A stretch of DNA of 64,000 bases. Source: Halorussus sp. MSC15.2. GTDB taxonomy: Archaea; Halobacteriota; Halobacteria; Halobacteriales; Haladaptataceae. The notes below the pieces were generated by a model. It was not told the DNA's origin and ran no database searches. It worked only from the letters and a program-made list of their open reading frames with translations. The stretch is taken from positions 124,001 through 188,000 of the forward strand of contig NZ_VSLZ01000002.1 in assembly GCF_010747475.1 (NCBI RefSeq), in the 5' to 3' direction. A program made the translations under genes and the position numbers. Of the stretch, positions 9,440 to 16,174 are shown piece by piece. Every line of letters begins with the position of its first letter. The first letter of the stretch is position 1.

Positions 9440-9486
9440 CGATTTTATCGCGGATTGTATTTGTTGTTCATGTTTCCGTGGGTGAA

Positions 9487-10830
9487 TTACCGGTCTCGAA
9501 TCGCGTCGATGGTCTCTCGGCAGGTCTCGGTGGTCGGAGAGAGTAGTTGTTCCGCGAAGCTCTCCTCGTCGTGGTCTTCGTCCATCGAGAGATACACTCG
9601 CTTCTCGTCGGTCCAGAAGCCGAACTCGCCGTCCGGGCGTTGCTGGGCTTCGAGGAATTCGACCGCGAACTCGAAGACGTCGGGGTAGGCCGCCGCTGTC
9701 GGTGTGTCCGCGAGGTCGCGGAGTCGGTCCGCGCTCTCTCGCAGGTCGTAGTCCGCCAGCGAGTCGAACACCGCGCCGAGTTCGTAGAGGTTCTCGGCCT
9801 CCTCGTCGTAGTTGAGGTCGCGTCGGTTCTCCTCGCGGTCGATTTCGGGCCACGCCTCGCCGAGGATGCGACCCATCGACGCCGCGACCAGCGTCGGGTG
9901 ATAGTGTCGTCCCCACTTCGCGCTTTCGTCGTCCCACGTGCCCATATCTAGGTCCGTGAGTCCGTCCGACTCGGCAACCGCGCTGATGGGAAGGCCGTCG
10001 GCGGGACTCGGCACGTACCCCTCGTCCGCGACCTGTTCGAGGAGCCATCCGAGGGCGAACCGAGCGAGTCCCGGCGGGAGTTGACGCTGGAGCGCCGCGG
10101 AGTAGAGGAGTTCGCCCACTAGGTCACAGTCGTCGGCCGCGATGAAGCGCAGAAGCAGCCCGTGGAGCGTCTCGGGGTGGTCGTACGACACCGCGTCGCC
10201 GGGGAACCCGTCTCCGGGGTTCCCGAAGTTGTGGTAGAACAGGAAGTTGTGAGTCAGCGCGTACACCTCGCGCCGAGTCATCTCGACCGGATTCAGCCGA
10301 TAGCTCGCACAGCTCTGGTCCACGAGAGCGTCGAAGTCAGGCGTGTCGTACGGGACGTCGTAGCCGTACATCCGTGCGAGGTGTTGGAGGTCGAGCTTTC
10401 GGAACGGCGGGAGTTCGGTCGCCCACACCGTCTGACGGTCGAGGGTCCGGTGTAGCATCTCGCGGGCCTCGTCCGAGAGTTCGCCGTGGGTCGATGCGTA
10501 GACGAGGGGATACCCGAACTTGTGGACCTCCTGAGGGTTGCGCGCCAATAGCTGCTGGTACTCGAAGTCGTTCGACCGCTCTATCAGTAACTGCTTCAGC
10601 CGTTCTGCTCTCGGTTCGCCCTCACGCTCGGCGACGTGGAGGTAGAGCGCCGACTCGCCGAAGGCCTTGCGGCGAACGCTCCGCTGCTCGATGTCGCCCC
10701 AGTTCATCGGGTCGAACTGGTCGGCGTGGGCCTCAATCCACTCGTCCGCCCGGACCGTGAGGTCTCGAAGTTCGGACTCGAACTTCGAGGCGGGGACGGG
10801 GTCGGGCATAGGGGTCGTTTCGGCTTTCAT
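9487..10830 (-). CDS. 447-residue protein of the peptide cluster, unrecognised
   Basis: Soluble, mostly helical, rich in His, Tyr and Trp. Notable segments are QLLARNPQEVHKFGYPLVYA, DLQHLARMYGYDVPYDTPDF, NPVEMTRREVYALTHNFLF followed by YHNFGNPGDGFPGD, and near the C-terminus EFLEAQQRPDGEFGFWTDEKR. The last resembles an alpha/alpha-barrel repeat (QxxDGxFG) as in terpene-cyclase-like or lanthionine-cyclase-like folds. The TREEVYALTH-type motif recalls uncharacterised helical proteins of actinobacterial peptide clusters (possibly DUF6895), but that is memory and untested. It has no membrane helix, signal or known catalytic motif. It lies directly downstream of the two small peptide genes and upstream of an ABC pair, so a role in peptide processing or recognition is plausible. 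Confidence 0.7.
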   Translation of the reverse strand: MKAETTPMPDPVPASKFESELRDLTVRADEWIEAHADQFDPMNWGDIEQRSVRRKAFGESALYLHVAEREGEPRAERLKQLLIERSNDFEYQQLLARNPQEVHKFGYPLVYASTHGELSDEAREMLHRTLDRQTVWATELPPFRKLDLQHLARMYGYDVPYDTPDFDALVDQSCASYRLNPVEMTRREVYALTHNFLFYHNFGNPGDGFPGDAVSYDHPETLHGLLLRFIAADDCDLVGELLYSAALQRQLPPGLARFALGWLLEQVADEGYVPSPADGLPISAVAESDGLTDLDMGTWDDESAKWGRHYHPTLVAASMGRILGEAWPEIDREENRRDLNYDEEAENLYELGAVFDSLADYDLRESADRLRDLADTPTAAAYPDVFEFAVEFLEAQQRPDGEFGFWTDEKRVYLSMDEDHDEESFAEQLLSPTTETCRETIDAIRDR

Positions 10831-10852
10831 ACAACTATTCTAATACCCACAT

Positions 10853-10862
10853 CATATTTAAT
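10853..10862 (-). promoter_or_regulatory. TATA box of the 447-residue gene
   Basis: Minus-strand gattaaatatga is centred about 27 bases before ATG 10830 in a clearly AT-rich stretch. It suggests that the 447-residue gene and the following ABC pair have their own promoter, separate from the peptide genes. Confidence 0.5.
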
Positions 10863-10924
10863 CTTCGATATTTGCGAATACGTATTATGTGGAGGTCCCG
10901 CGATTCTACCCACGGAGTATCGCG

Positions 10925-10937
10925 AAAAATTTTGCGG
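10925..10937 (-). terminator. possible terminator after the peptide genes
   Basis: On the minus strand a GC-rich stretch after the second peptide gene ends in ccgcaaaatttttcgcg. The T5 run follows the stop codon by about 40 bases, as in archaeal oligo-T terminators. It would limit read-through into the 447-residue gene. Confidence 0.35.
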
Positions 10938-10969
10938 TTACGTCGCTGAAGTGCTACGAATCCGCCGGT

Positions 10970-11086
10970 TCAGTTCTTGACGTCGTAAACGTAGCTGCCA
11001 CCGACGAAGGTGTAGTCTTCGGGGTTGGTGATGGTGCTGGTCTGTGCGACTTCGGTCAGGTCACTGAGGGAGATGTTGTTACTCAT
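10970..11086 (-). CDS. small peptide B (38 aa), candidate precursor peptide
   Basis: 38 residues, ATG 11086 to TGA 10970. It begins MSNNISLSDLTEVAQTS, continues TITNPEDYTFVGG and ends SYVYDVKN. The first half is nearly identical to peptide A just upstream (SLSDLTEVAQTS in both), then TNP-x-DY is shared, and the last 12 residues diverge. It has no cysteine, no signal peptide and no membrane helix. Only 3 bases (cca) separate its ATG from the peptide A stop, so translation is coupled. Codon use (GC at third positions, acidic residues) is that of a real gene. The constant-leader, variable-core pattern suggests a ribosomal peptide precursor or a signalling peptide. A small structural protein is possible. 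Confidence 0.75.
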   Translation of the reverse strand: MSNNISLSDLTEVAQTSTITNPEDYTFVGGSYVYDVKN

Positions 11087-11089
11087 TGG

Positions 11090-11203
11090 TTAGTCCTTGA
11101 CGTAGAGCGTGTGGTTGTCGCCCGAGTAGATGTAGTCCTGCGGGTTGGTGATGCTGGTCTGTGCGACTTCGGTCAGGTCGCTGAGGGAAACGTGTTCAGA
11201 CAT
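11090..11203 (-). CDS. small peptide A (37 aa), candidate precursor peptide
   Basis: 37 residues, ATG 11203 to TAA 11090. It begins MSEHVSLSDLTEVAQTS, continues ITNPQDYIYSG and ends DNHTLYVKD. It is paralogous to peptide B, with 12 identical residues in a row in the N-terminal half and shared ITNP, DY and a C-terminal V-K-acid/amide. It has no Cys, so disulphide or lanthionine chemistry is unlikely. It is preceded by a perfect hairpin and an AT-rich promoter region. It lies between an upstream ABC exporter pair plus a 60-residue protein and a downstream 447-residue protein plus a second ABC pair, all on the same strand. Peptide export or signalling is inferred from this context only. Confidence 0.75.
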   Translation of the reverse strand: MSEHVSLSDLTEVAQTSITNPQDYIYSGDNHTLYVKD

Positions 11204-11214
11204 TGGTTGTCCAC

Positions 11215-11233
11215 GGCGGTGAGTGTCACCGCC
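11215..11233. promoter_or_regulatory. perfect hairpin/dyad just before peptide A
   Basis: The plus strand reads ggcggtga, gtg, tcaccgcc: an 8-bp perfect inverted repeat with a 3-base loop, ending 11 bases before the peptide A start codon at 11203. No T-run follows, so it is not a plain terminator. It could be an operator dyad at the transcription start, or an mRNA leader hairpin if transcription starts from the TATA-like stretch near 11272. Confidence 0.55.
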
Positions 11234-11248
11234 ATATCATTACCTGTT

Positions 11249-11289
11249 CTGTTATATGTTAAATCTTTCTGTTATAAAATATTTTATTC
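11249..11289 (-). promoter_or_regulatory. AT-rich promoter region of the peptide genes
   Basis: The minus strand carries aaaatattttataac followed by gatttaacatataac, two candidate TATA boxes in a stretch far more AT-rich than the surrounding genes. Distances of about 50 and 75 bases to the peptide A ATG mean the transcript may have a short leader containing the hairpin at 11215-11233, unlike most leaderless genes here. Confidence 0.45.
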
Positions 11290-11307
11290 ATGTGGACAGA
11301 AGAAAAC

Positions 11308-11490
11308 CTAGTCGTCGCTCTCGTCGAGAACGCGGTCTATCGGTCGCTGCCGGTCGTACTTGATTATGAACGCGCCTTTCTGGCCGTTGAACACGTACGA
11401 CCGCGAAAAGGGGATTTTCACGTGGAGTTTCTCGGTCAGACTCTTGAGCGTAACGTCGTCCGGTTCGCTCACTCGCTCCTCGTCGCTCAT
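11308..11490 (-). CDS. 60-aa protein of the peptide cluster
   Basis: 60 residues with a charged N-terminus (MSDEERVSEPDD), then VTLKSLTEKLHVKIPF, SRSYVFNGQKGAFIIKYD and a polar tail (RQRPIDRVLDESDD). The VTLKSLTE segment resembles the V/I-S-L-S-D-L-T-E leader segment of the two small peptides next to it. The middle part looks like two or three beta strands, so this may be a small peptide-binding or carrier domain, or a longer relative of the precursors. It has no signal or membrane helix. Its own AT-rich upstream region holds a 14-bp perfect palindrome. Confidence 0.65.
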   Translation of the reverse strand: MSDEERVSEPDDVTLKSLTEKLHVKIPFSRSYVFNGQKGAFIIKYDRQRPIDRVLDESDD

Positions 11491-11502
11491 TGATATATCT
11501 AT

Positions 11503-11516
11503 GTTATTATAATAAC
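11503..11516. promoter_or_regulatory. 14-bp perfect palindrome before the 60-aa gene
   Basis: GTTATTATAATAAC reads the same on both strands. It lies 13 bases before the start of the 60-residue gene, in the 44-base gap after the ABC permease gene. Nearby ttaaaattt may be the TATA box. It could be a regulator binding site; chance is possible in so AT-rich a stretch. Confidence 0.45.
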
Positions 11517-11534
11517 TTAAAATTTGCCAAAATT

Positions 11535-12329
11535 TTAGTATTCGCCCAGTACGCCTCGCTCACGCGCCGTCCGCTGGACGAACCGAAACGCGCCGTACCC
11601 GATTCCGAGGTAGACGACGCCCACGGCGACGAGGAGTCCGAGGTCAGCGGCCGGGAGCTCCAGCAGGCTCTTTTGCTGACCCATCGCCTCGCGGAGCAGG
11701 TAGCTACCGAGCGAGAACGGCGCGAACTTGAACAGCGGGAACTGCTCGACGGGAGCCGCAACGAGACCGACGAACGCGAACTGCATGAGTTGGAACGCGC
11801 TCTCGACCCGTTTGTACAGGAGGGCGAGACCGCCGAAGATGTACCCCAGTCCGACCGCGGGGGCCAGCGTCAGGACGACTATCGGGACGACGGTGAGGGG
11901 GTCGAGGCTCAGCGCGACACCGCCCGACACCACCTCCATCGTCGCGAGCATCAAGACGAGCAGCGTCGTCGAGACGAGCAGGCTCACGGCGACGTTGACC
12001 ACTGTCTTGACGCCGACGACTCGGTCGAATCCGAGCGGTGACATGTAGAGCTGTTCGAGCGTCCCCCACTGGGCTTCGTTCGTGATGTTACCTGCGATGG
12101 ACGAGTAGGCGCTCATGATGAGCATCCAGAGGAAGTATCCCACGATGATGCCGTCTATCGACTCGGTGATGGCCGCGCCAGCGACCTGTTGGCCGCCGAA
12201 GAACATGACCGCGAACAGCATGTACATGCTGACGATTTGGGCGACCGTGTTGAAGAGGTAGCGCCGCATCAGGATGAGCGACTTGAACAGCGACGCTCGC
12301 GTGAAGAGGTAGAGATGTCCCGCGCTCAT
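11535..12329 (-). CDS. ABC-2 type transporter permease (264 aa)
   Basis: 264 residues with six hydrophobic helices, the usual size for a DrrB/NodJ-like ABC-2 permease. The cytoplasmic N-terminus (RASLFKSLILMRRYLFNTVAQIV) and EAQWGTLEQLYMSPLGFDRVVG after the second helix are family features: the amphipathic coupling region faces the ATPase. Its start overlaps the ATPase stop by 4 bases (ATGA), so both are made together. Exporter type; substrate unknown. It lies directly upstream of the small-peptide genes on the same strand. Confidence 0.9.
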   Translation of the reverse strand: MSAGHLYLFTRASLFKSLILMRRYLFNTVAQIVSMYMLFAVMFFGGQQVAGAAITESIDGIIVGYFLWMLIMSAYSSIAGNITNEAQWGTLEQLYMSPLGFDRVVGVKTVVNVAVSLLVSTTLLVLMLATMEVVSGGVALSLDPLTVVPIVVLTLAPAVGLGYIFGGLALLYKRVESAFQLMQFAFVGLVAAPVEQFPLFKFAPFSLGSYLLREAMGQQKSLLELPAADLGLLVAVGVVYLGIGYGAFRFVQRTARERGVLGEY

Positions 12330-13345
12330 GCTCGGGTCTCCACCATCTCGGGCGCGTCGTCCGTTCTGGTCTCGTCGGCGCCGTCGGCGGTCACTTCGAG
12401 GAAGACCTCTTCGAGGTCGGGTTGGACGACCGACACCGACCGGGGCGTCAGGTCGAACTCCTCGAGAACGGCCATCAGGTCGTGGACCCGCTCGCGTTCG
12501 GTCATCGAAACCTCACAGACCATCCAGTCGCCGCGCTCGCGCCACTCGTTCACGTCGAACTCACGTTCGAGCGCTCGCTGCGCCGCCGTCGGAGCGTCGT
12601 CTTCGACCACGACTTCGTACGATTCGGTCTGGAACAGGTCTACGAGTTCCGAGACGGACTCGTCGGTCACGATTTCCCCGTCGTCCATGATGATGACGCG
12701 GTCACAGAGGTCCTGCACCACGTCCATGTCGTGGCTGCTCAGGATGACCGTCCGATTCTCCTGAGTAACGAGTCGGTCGAGTTCCTGCCGTAGGTCGTGA
12801 GACGCCTCCACGTCGAGTCCGAGCGTCGGTTCGTCCAGAAAGAGGACCGGCGTCTGGCGGACGAGCGCACAGGCCAGTGCAGTCTTCTGTTTCATGCCCC
12901 GCGAGAGGTTCTTGACCACCTCGTCGGCCTTGTGGTCGATGTTCAGTAATTCCAGCAACTCCTCGTGCTCCTCGCGGTGGTCTCGCGGGTCGATGCCCTG
13001 TAGCTGCGAGAAGAACGAGAGGTTCTCCTTGACTGTCAACCGCCAGTAGACGTTTCGAGCGCCTTCGAGGACGGCGCTCACTTTCCGGTAGGTCTCGCTG
13101 CTCTCGTCGTGGACGTTCACGCCATCGACTTCGACGTCACCCTCTTCTGGAAGGACGATACCGAGGATGGATTTGATGGTCGAGGTCTTTCCGGCTCCGT
13201 TCGGTCCGAGGAGTCCGACGACGGAGCCGCGTTCGACGGAGAACGACACGTCGTCGACGGCGACCACACTGCCGTCGCCGTACGTCTTTCGGAGTCCATC
13301 GACCGAGAGGACTGGATTTTCCTGTCTGTGTTCTGGTGAATCCAT
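12326..13345 (-). CDS. ABC transporter ATP-binding protein (339 aa)
   Basis: 339 residues. Walker A GPNGAGKTSTIKS is near residue 44, the signature is LSRGMKQKTALACAL, Walker B VLFLDEPTLGLD, and the H-loop SSHDMDVV. An about 120-residue C-terminal domain follows (ESYEVVVEDDAPTAAQ and onward, ending in a polar tail), as in DrrA-type ATPases of drug and peptide exporters. It is the first gene of the peptide cluster, coupled by a 4-base overlap to its permease. ATG 13345 lies 26 bases after a TATA box (aaaattttac). Confidence 0.92.
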   Translation of the reverse strand: MDSPEHRQENPVLSVDGLRKTYGDGSVVAVDDVSFSVERGSVVGLLGPNGAGKTSTIKSILGIVLPEEGDVEVDGVNVHDESSETYRKVSAVLEGARNVYWRLTVKENLSFFSQLQGIDPRDHREEHEELLELLNIDHKADEVVKNLSRGMKQKTALACALVRQTPVLFLDEPTLGLDVEASHDLRQELDRLVTQENRTVILSSHDMDVVQDLCDRVIIMDDGEIVTDESVSELVDLFQTESYEVVVEDDAPTAAQRALEREFDVNEWRERGDWMVCEVSMTERERVHDLMAVLEEFDLTPRSVSVVQPDLEEVFLEVTADGADETRTDDAPEMVETRA

Positions 13346-13370
13346 GCTTATGGAAATAGGGCAGGGACGT

Positions 13371-13380
13371 GTAAAATTTT
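13371..13380 (-). promoter_or_regulatory. TATA box heading the peptide/ABC cluster
   Basis: Minus-strand aaaattttac lies 26-35 bases before the first ABC ATPase start (13345). It is the only clear promoter before the cluster's first gene, so the ABC pair is probably transcribed from here. Confidence 0.5.
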
Positions 13381-13493
13381 CCCATCCGACCGTTCGACTC
13401 TCCAGTGAACGTCGGCGGTCGCTTCGTCACGTCGGAAAACGCAGGGCGTACGAAACTCGTCCCGACTCGACCCCGCCGCGGCAGAGAAAAGAG

Positions 13494-14321
13494 CTATTGC
13501 AATCGCTTCGTCGTCTCCACGAGGGGGTGGCGAGCGTAGTCCACGACCGTCACGTCGTCCAGCGAGTCGAGACCCTCCTTCTCGGCGGTCTTCTCCATCC
13601 CGAGTTCCACGTCCTCGTCCACGAGGATGACGTAGGCGTCCATCTCCTCGACGTCGAGTCTGTCGGCCGCCATCACGCGGTGGTGGCCGTCGGCCAGCAG
13701 GAAGTCGCCGCCGGCGCTGTTCGGCGCGGCGTCTATCACGACGAGCGGTTCGGCCAGTCCGCGTTCGAGTTCGTAGGTCCGGCCCTCCAACTCGTCGGCG
13801 TAGACCTTCCCCTGCGTCGGGGTGAGGTCGTCTAGCGGGACCTCCTTGCGGGTCTGTTCGACCTCGGTGTCGTGGATGGATTCGAGGGTCCGCATGAGTT
13901 TACCGACCTTCTCGGGCGTCGCTCGCTCTATCTGGGAGCGAATCACGTCGGTGTTGGAGATGATGCCCACGAGGTTGCCCGCGTCGTCCACCACGGGGAG
14001 TTTCTGGATGCCCGACCGGAGGATGACGCGCGCGGCGTCGTTCACGTTCATGTCGGGGTGGGCCACGATGAGGTCCTTGCTCATCACCTTGAATATCGGT
14101 TCGCGGTCGTCGGCGAGCAGGAGGTCGCGCGCGCTGACGAATCCCTCGACCCGCCGTCCGTCACAGACGGGGTAGCCGTTGTGTTCGTCGCTCTCGACGA
14201 TGCGACGCGCGACCTCGTCCACGGTGGCGTCGGGCGATACCGTCGCCACGTCGCGGGTCATGTAGTCTTTGACCTTCGGCTTGCCGTCGGCAGTCCCGCC
14301 GTCCGCTACGGCCACGTCCAT
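13494..14321 (-). CDS. CBS-domain pair fused to a ParB/sulfiredoxin-like domain
   Basis: 275 residues from ATG 14321 (the frame opens further only with TTG). Two CBS motifs follow each other: VKDYMTRDVATVSPDATVDE onward (about 18-72) and VMSKDLIVAHPDMNVNDAAR to VGIISNTDVIRSQ (about 78-135). They likely bind an adenine nucleotide. The C-terminal domain contains DFLLADGHHRVMAADRL, the G-H-H-R type motif of ParB/Srx-fold nucleotidases and kinases. Substrate and output are unknown, but the fusion suggests an adenylate-regulated enzyme or DNA-binding switch. It stands between the ABC cluster and a DHH phosphoesterase. Confidence 0.8.
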   Translation of the reverse strand: MDVAVADGGTADGKPKVKDYMTRDVATVSPDATVDEVARRIVESDEHNGYPVCDGRRVEGFVSARDLLLADDREPIFKVMSKDLIVAHPDMNVNDAARVILRSGIQKLPVVDDAGNLVGIISNTDVIRSQIERATPEKVGKLMRTLESIHDTEVEQTRKEVPLDDLTPTQGKVYADELEGRTYELERGLAEPLVVIDAAPNSAGGDFLLADGHHRVMAADRLDVEEMDAYVILVDEDVELGMEKTAEKEGLDSLDDVTVVDYARHPLVETTKRLQ

Positions 14322-14393
14322 GACTGGTTGGATGCGGTCGCGGGTCAAAAGGATTCCCGCTTCACGTCCCGTCCGAGACCCCTCCCGGTGCCG

Positions 14394-15884
14394 TCAGTCC
14401 TCGCGTTCGACGACGGTCGTTTCGAAACTCGCCTCGCCGCCCCGGGCGTACTCGCTGTCGGTCTCTGGCGACGACTGAATCGTCTCGAAGAAGCGGTCCG
14501 TAATCACGTCGCTGACGATGTCGGTCAGCGAGGACTCCTCTTCCTTCTCGACTTCGCCGAGCAGACCGAGCGAAATCTGAGCACCCGCCATGTCGGCGTG
14601 GCCGCCCGCGCTCCCGATTTGGCCGAACGCCGCCCGCACCGTCTCGCCGAGGTCGATGGCGGTTCCGCGGGCGCGCGCGGAGACGAACACCGTCCCGTCG
14701 CGGAACCCGTACACCAGCGTCGTGGTTATCCCTTCCATGTCGAGGAGTTGGTCGGCCGCCTGCGCGAGCGCGTCGCGGTCCGAGAGCTTTCCGACGCAGG
14801 TCGCCAGCACGGTGCCTTCGACCCGGCGGTTGTCGATGGCCCGCGCCATCGTCTCGAACGTGTCGGCACTGACCGACGGACTCTCGACGCGCTCCAGTGT
14901 CCCAACGTCGGCGTGGGGAAGCAGGAAAGAGGCGGCCTCGAAGTCGGCCGTCGAGACTTCCCGGGAGAAGTCCTTCGTATCGACGCGGATACCGTAGAGG
15001 AGACCGGTCGCCACCGACTCCGAGAGGTCGATACCGAGCCGTTGGATGTGCTCGGACAACAGGGTGGAAGTCGCACCGACGTCGCTCCGGAGGTCCACGA
15101 ACCCCGCTTCGACCGGTTCCTTCGGCGGGTGGTGGTCCACCACGATGTCCACGACGGTGTCGGTCGGGAGTTGGTCGTTGACGCCGGGGCGAGAGTGGTC
15201 CACCAGCGCGATGCCCCCGAACTCCGAGAGGTCGAGTTCGGGTCCCGCCTCGAGATTCCGGAGGTCCAGTTCGAGCAGGTTGACGAACGCCCGGTTCTCC
15301 TGATGGGATATCTCGCCGAAGTAGCAGGGAACCGCATCGACGCCGACCTCCTCCGCGATGCGACAGAGCGCCACCGCGCTGGCGATGGCGTCGGGGTCGG
15401 GGTTGTCGTGCATGAAGACGGCCAGCGTCCCGTCTATCGACCGGAGCGTCCGCTGGAGGTTCGCCGTCAGGTCCGCGTGTTCGCCGAGCGAGACCCCCAA
15501 CACCTGCTGGACGATGGCCTCGTTCGGGTCGATGACCCGGTCGGCCAGCGCGACGATGCGCTCGCGCTGGTCGGAGTCGTAGTCTCTGCCGAGGTAACTG
15601 ACGACGTACGCGTCGGGGAACAACTCGACCGCGAGTTCCGTGGCTCGCCGATTGGTCTCGGAGTCGCAGTCCGCGACGACGACCATGTCGGGTTCGTCAG
15701 CGCTCGCTCGCACCGTCTCGCGGTCGGTCGGGTCGCCGAGCGTCGCCGACACGCCCTCCTCGCGGAGCGCCTCGATGCGGTTCTCGGCGTCGTCGACGAC
15801 CAACAGACTCCCGGGACCGTCGGCTAACGCCTCTACGATGTTCTGACCGACGGTTCCACACCCCAACACCAACCGGGAGACCAT
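14394..15884 (-). CDS. DHH family phosphoesterase with N-terminal TrkA-N domain
   Basis: 496 residues. Residues 1-115 form a Rossmann RCK/TrkA-N domain (RLVLGCGTVGQNIVEAL, then VVDDAENR). The DHH domain follows, with FMHDNPDPDAIASAVAL near 155, LVDHSRPG, and VDHHPPKEPVEAGF near 270. The DHHA1 end has GSAGGHADMAGAQI near 430. The DHH motifs hold Mn2+ for phosphodiester hydrolysis, as in c-di-AMP, nanoRNA or pApA phosphodiesterases. With a nucleotide-sensing TrkA-N domain, c-di-AMP turnover linked to K+ homeostasis is a reasonable inference but not shown here. Confidence 0.9.
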   Translation of the reverse strand: MVSRLVLGCGTVGQNIVEALADGPGSLLVVDDAENRIEALREEGVSATLGDPTDRETVRASADEPDMVVVADCDSETNRRATELAVELFPDAYVVSYLGRDYDSDQRERIVALADRVIDPNEAIVQQVLGVSLGEHADLTANLQRTLRSIDGTLAVFMHDNPDPDAIASAVALCRIAEEVGVDAVPCYFGEISHQENRAFVNLLELDLRNLEAGPELDLSEFGGIALVDHSRPGVNDQLPTDTVVDIVVDHHPPKEPVEAGFVDLRSDVGATSTLLSEHIQRLGIDLSESVATGLLYGIRVDTKDFSREVSTADFEAASFLLPHADVGTLERVESPSVSADTFETMARAIDNRRVEGTVLATCVGKLSDRDALAQAADQLLDMEGITTTLVYGFRDGTVFVSARARGTAIDLGETVRAAFGQIGSAGGHADMAGAQISLGLLGEVEKEEESSLTDIVSDVITDRFFETIQSSPETDSEYARGGEASFETTVVERED

Positions 15885-16146
15885 CCTAATCCGCGCTTTC
15901 TGTTGCGCGGCCTAAAGTCTACCGTCTAGCGGCTAAAATCGGTACTCGCTCGCGGTTCCTCGGTTGCGTCAGTGGGTTCCCGTGGTCGCAGGCGGTGTCG
16001 TTCGGTTCCGGCACTGGGCGATTCTCCGGGTAGACGAGCGTTACACTGCGGGACCCGCCGTCCCGCGACTGCACGACAGTTCGGTCGCGACGGGCGGTTC
16101 AGTCGTGCCGTAGCGTCCGAGTCCTGCGGCTACGTCGAAACAGCGT

Positions 16147-16154
16147 CAAAAAAC
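16147..16154 (-). terminator. oligo-T terminator after the nuo operon
   Basis: About 20 bases after the nuoN stop codon (16175) the minus strand reads cgttttttgacg. A T6 run at this place fits an archaeal intrinsic terminator for the complex I operon. The rest of the gap to 15884 shows nothing else that I recognise. Confidence 0.45.
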
Positions 16155-16174
16155 GATAACGGTTCGACGTCGTT

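Noticed and set aside
11041-11200. Repeated GLCDFGQV segments on the plus strand near the small peptides
   Set aside because: They are the reverse-strand reading of the duplicated leader DNA of the peptide genes, not a plus-strand protein.
10925-11290. CRISPR-like array in the repeated peptide region
   Set aside because: There are only two diverged coding copies, no regular repeat-spacer spacing and no cas genes in the window.
13872-15827. 651-residue open frame on the plus strand across the CBS and DHH genes
   Set aside because: It is antisense to two recognisable proteins with complete motifs; its own composition shows no family.
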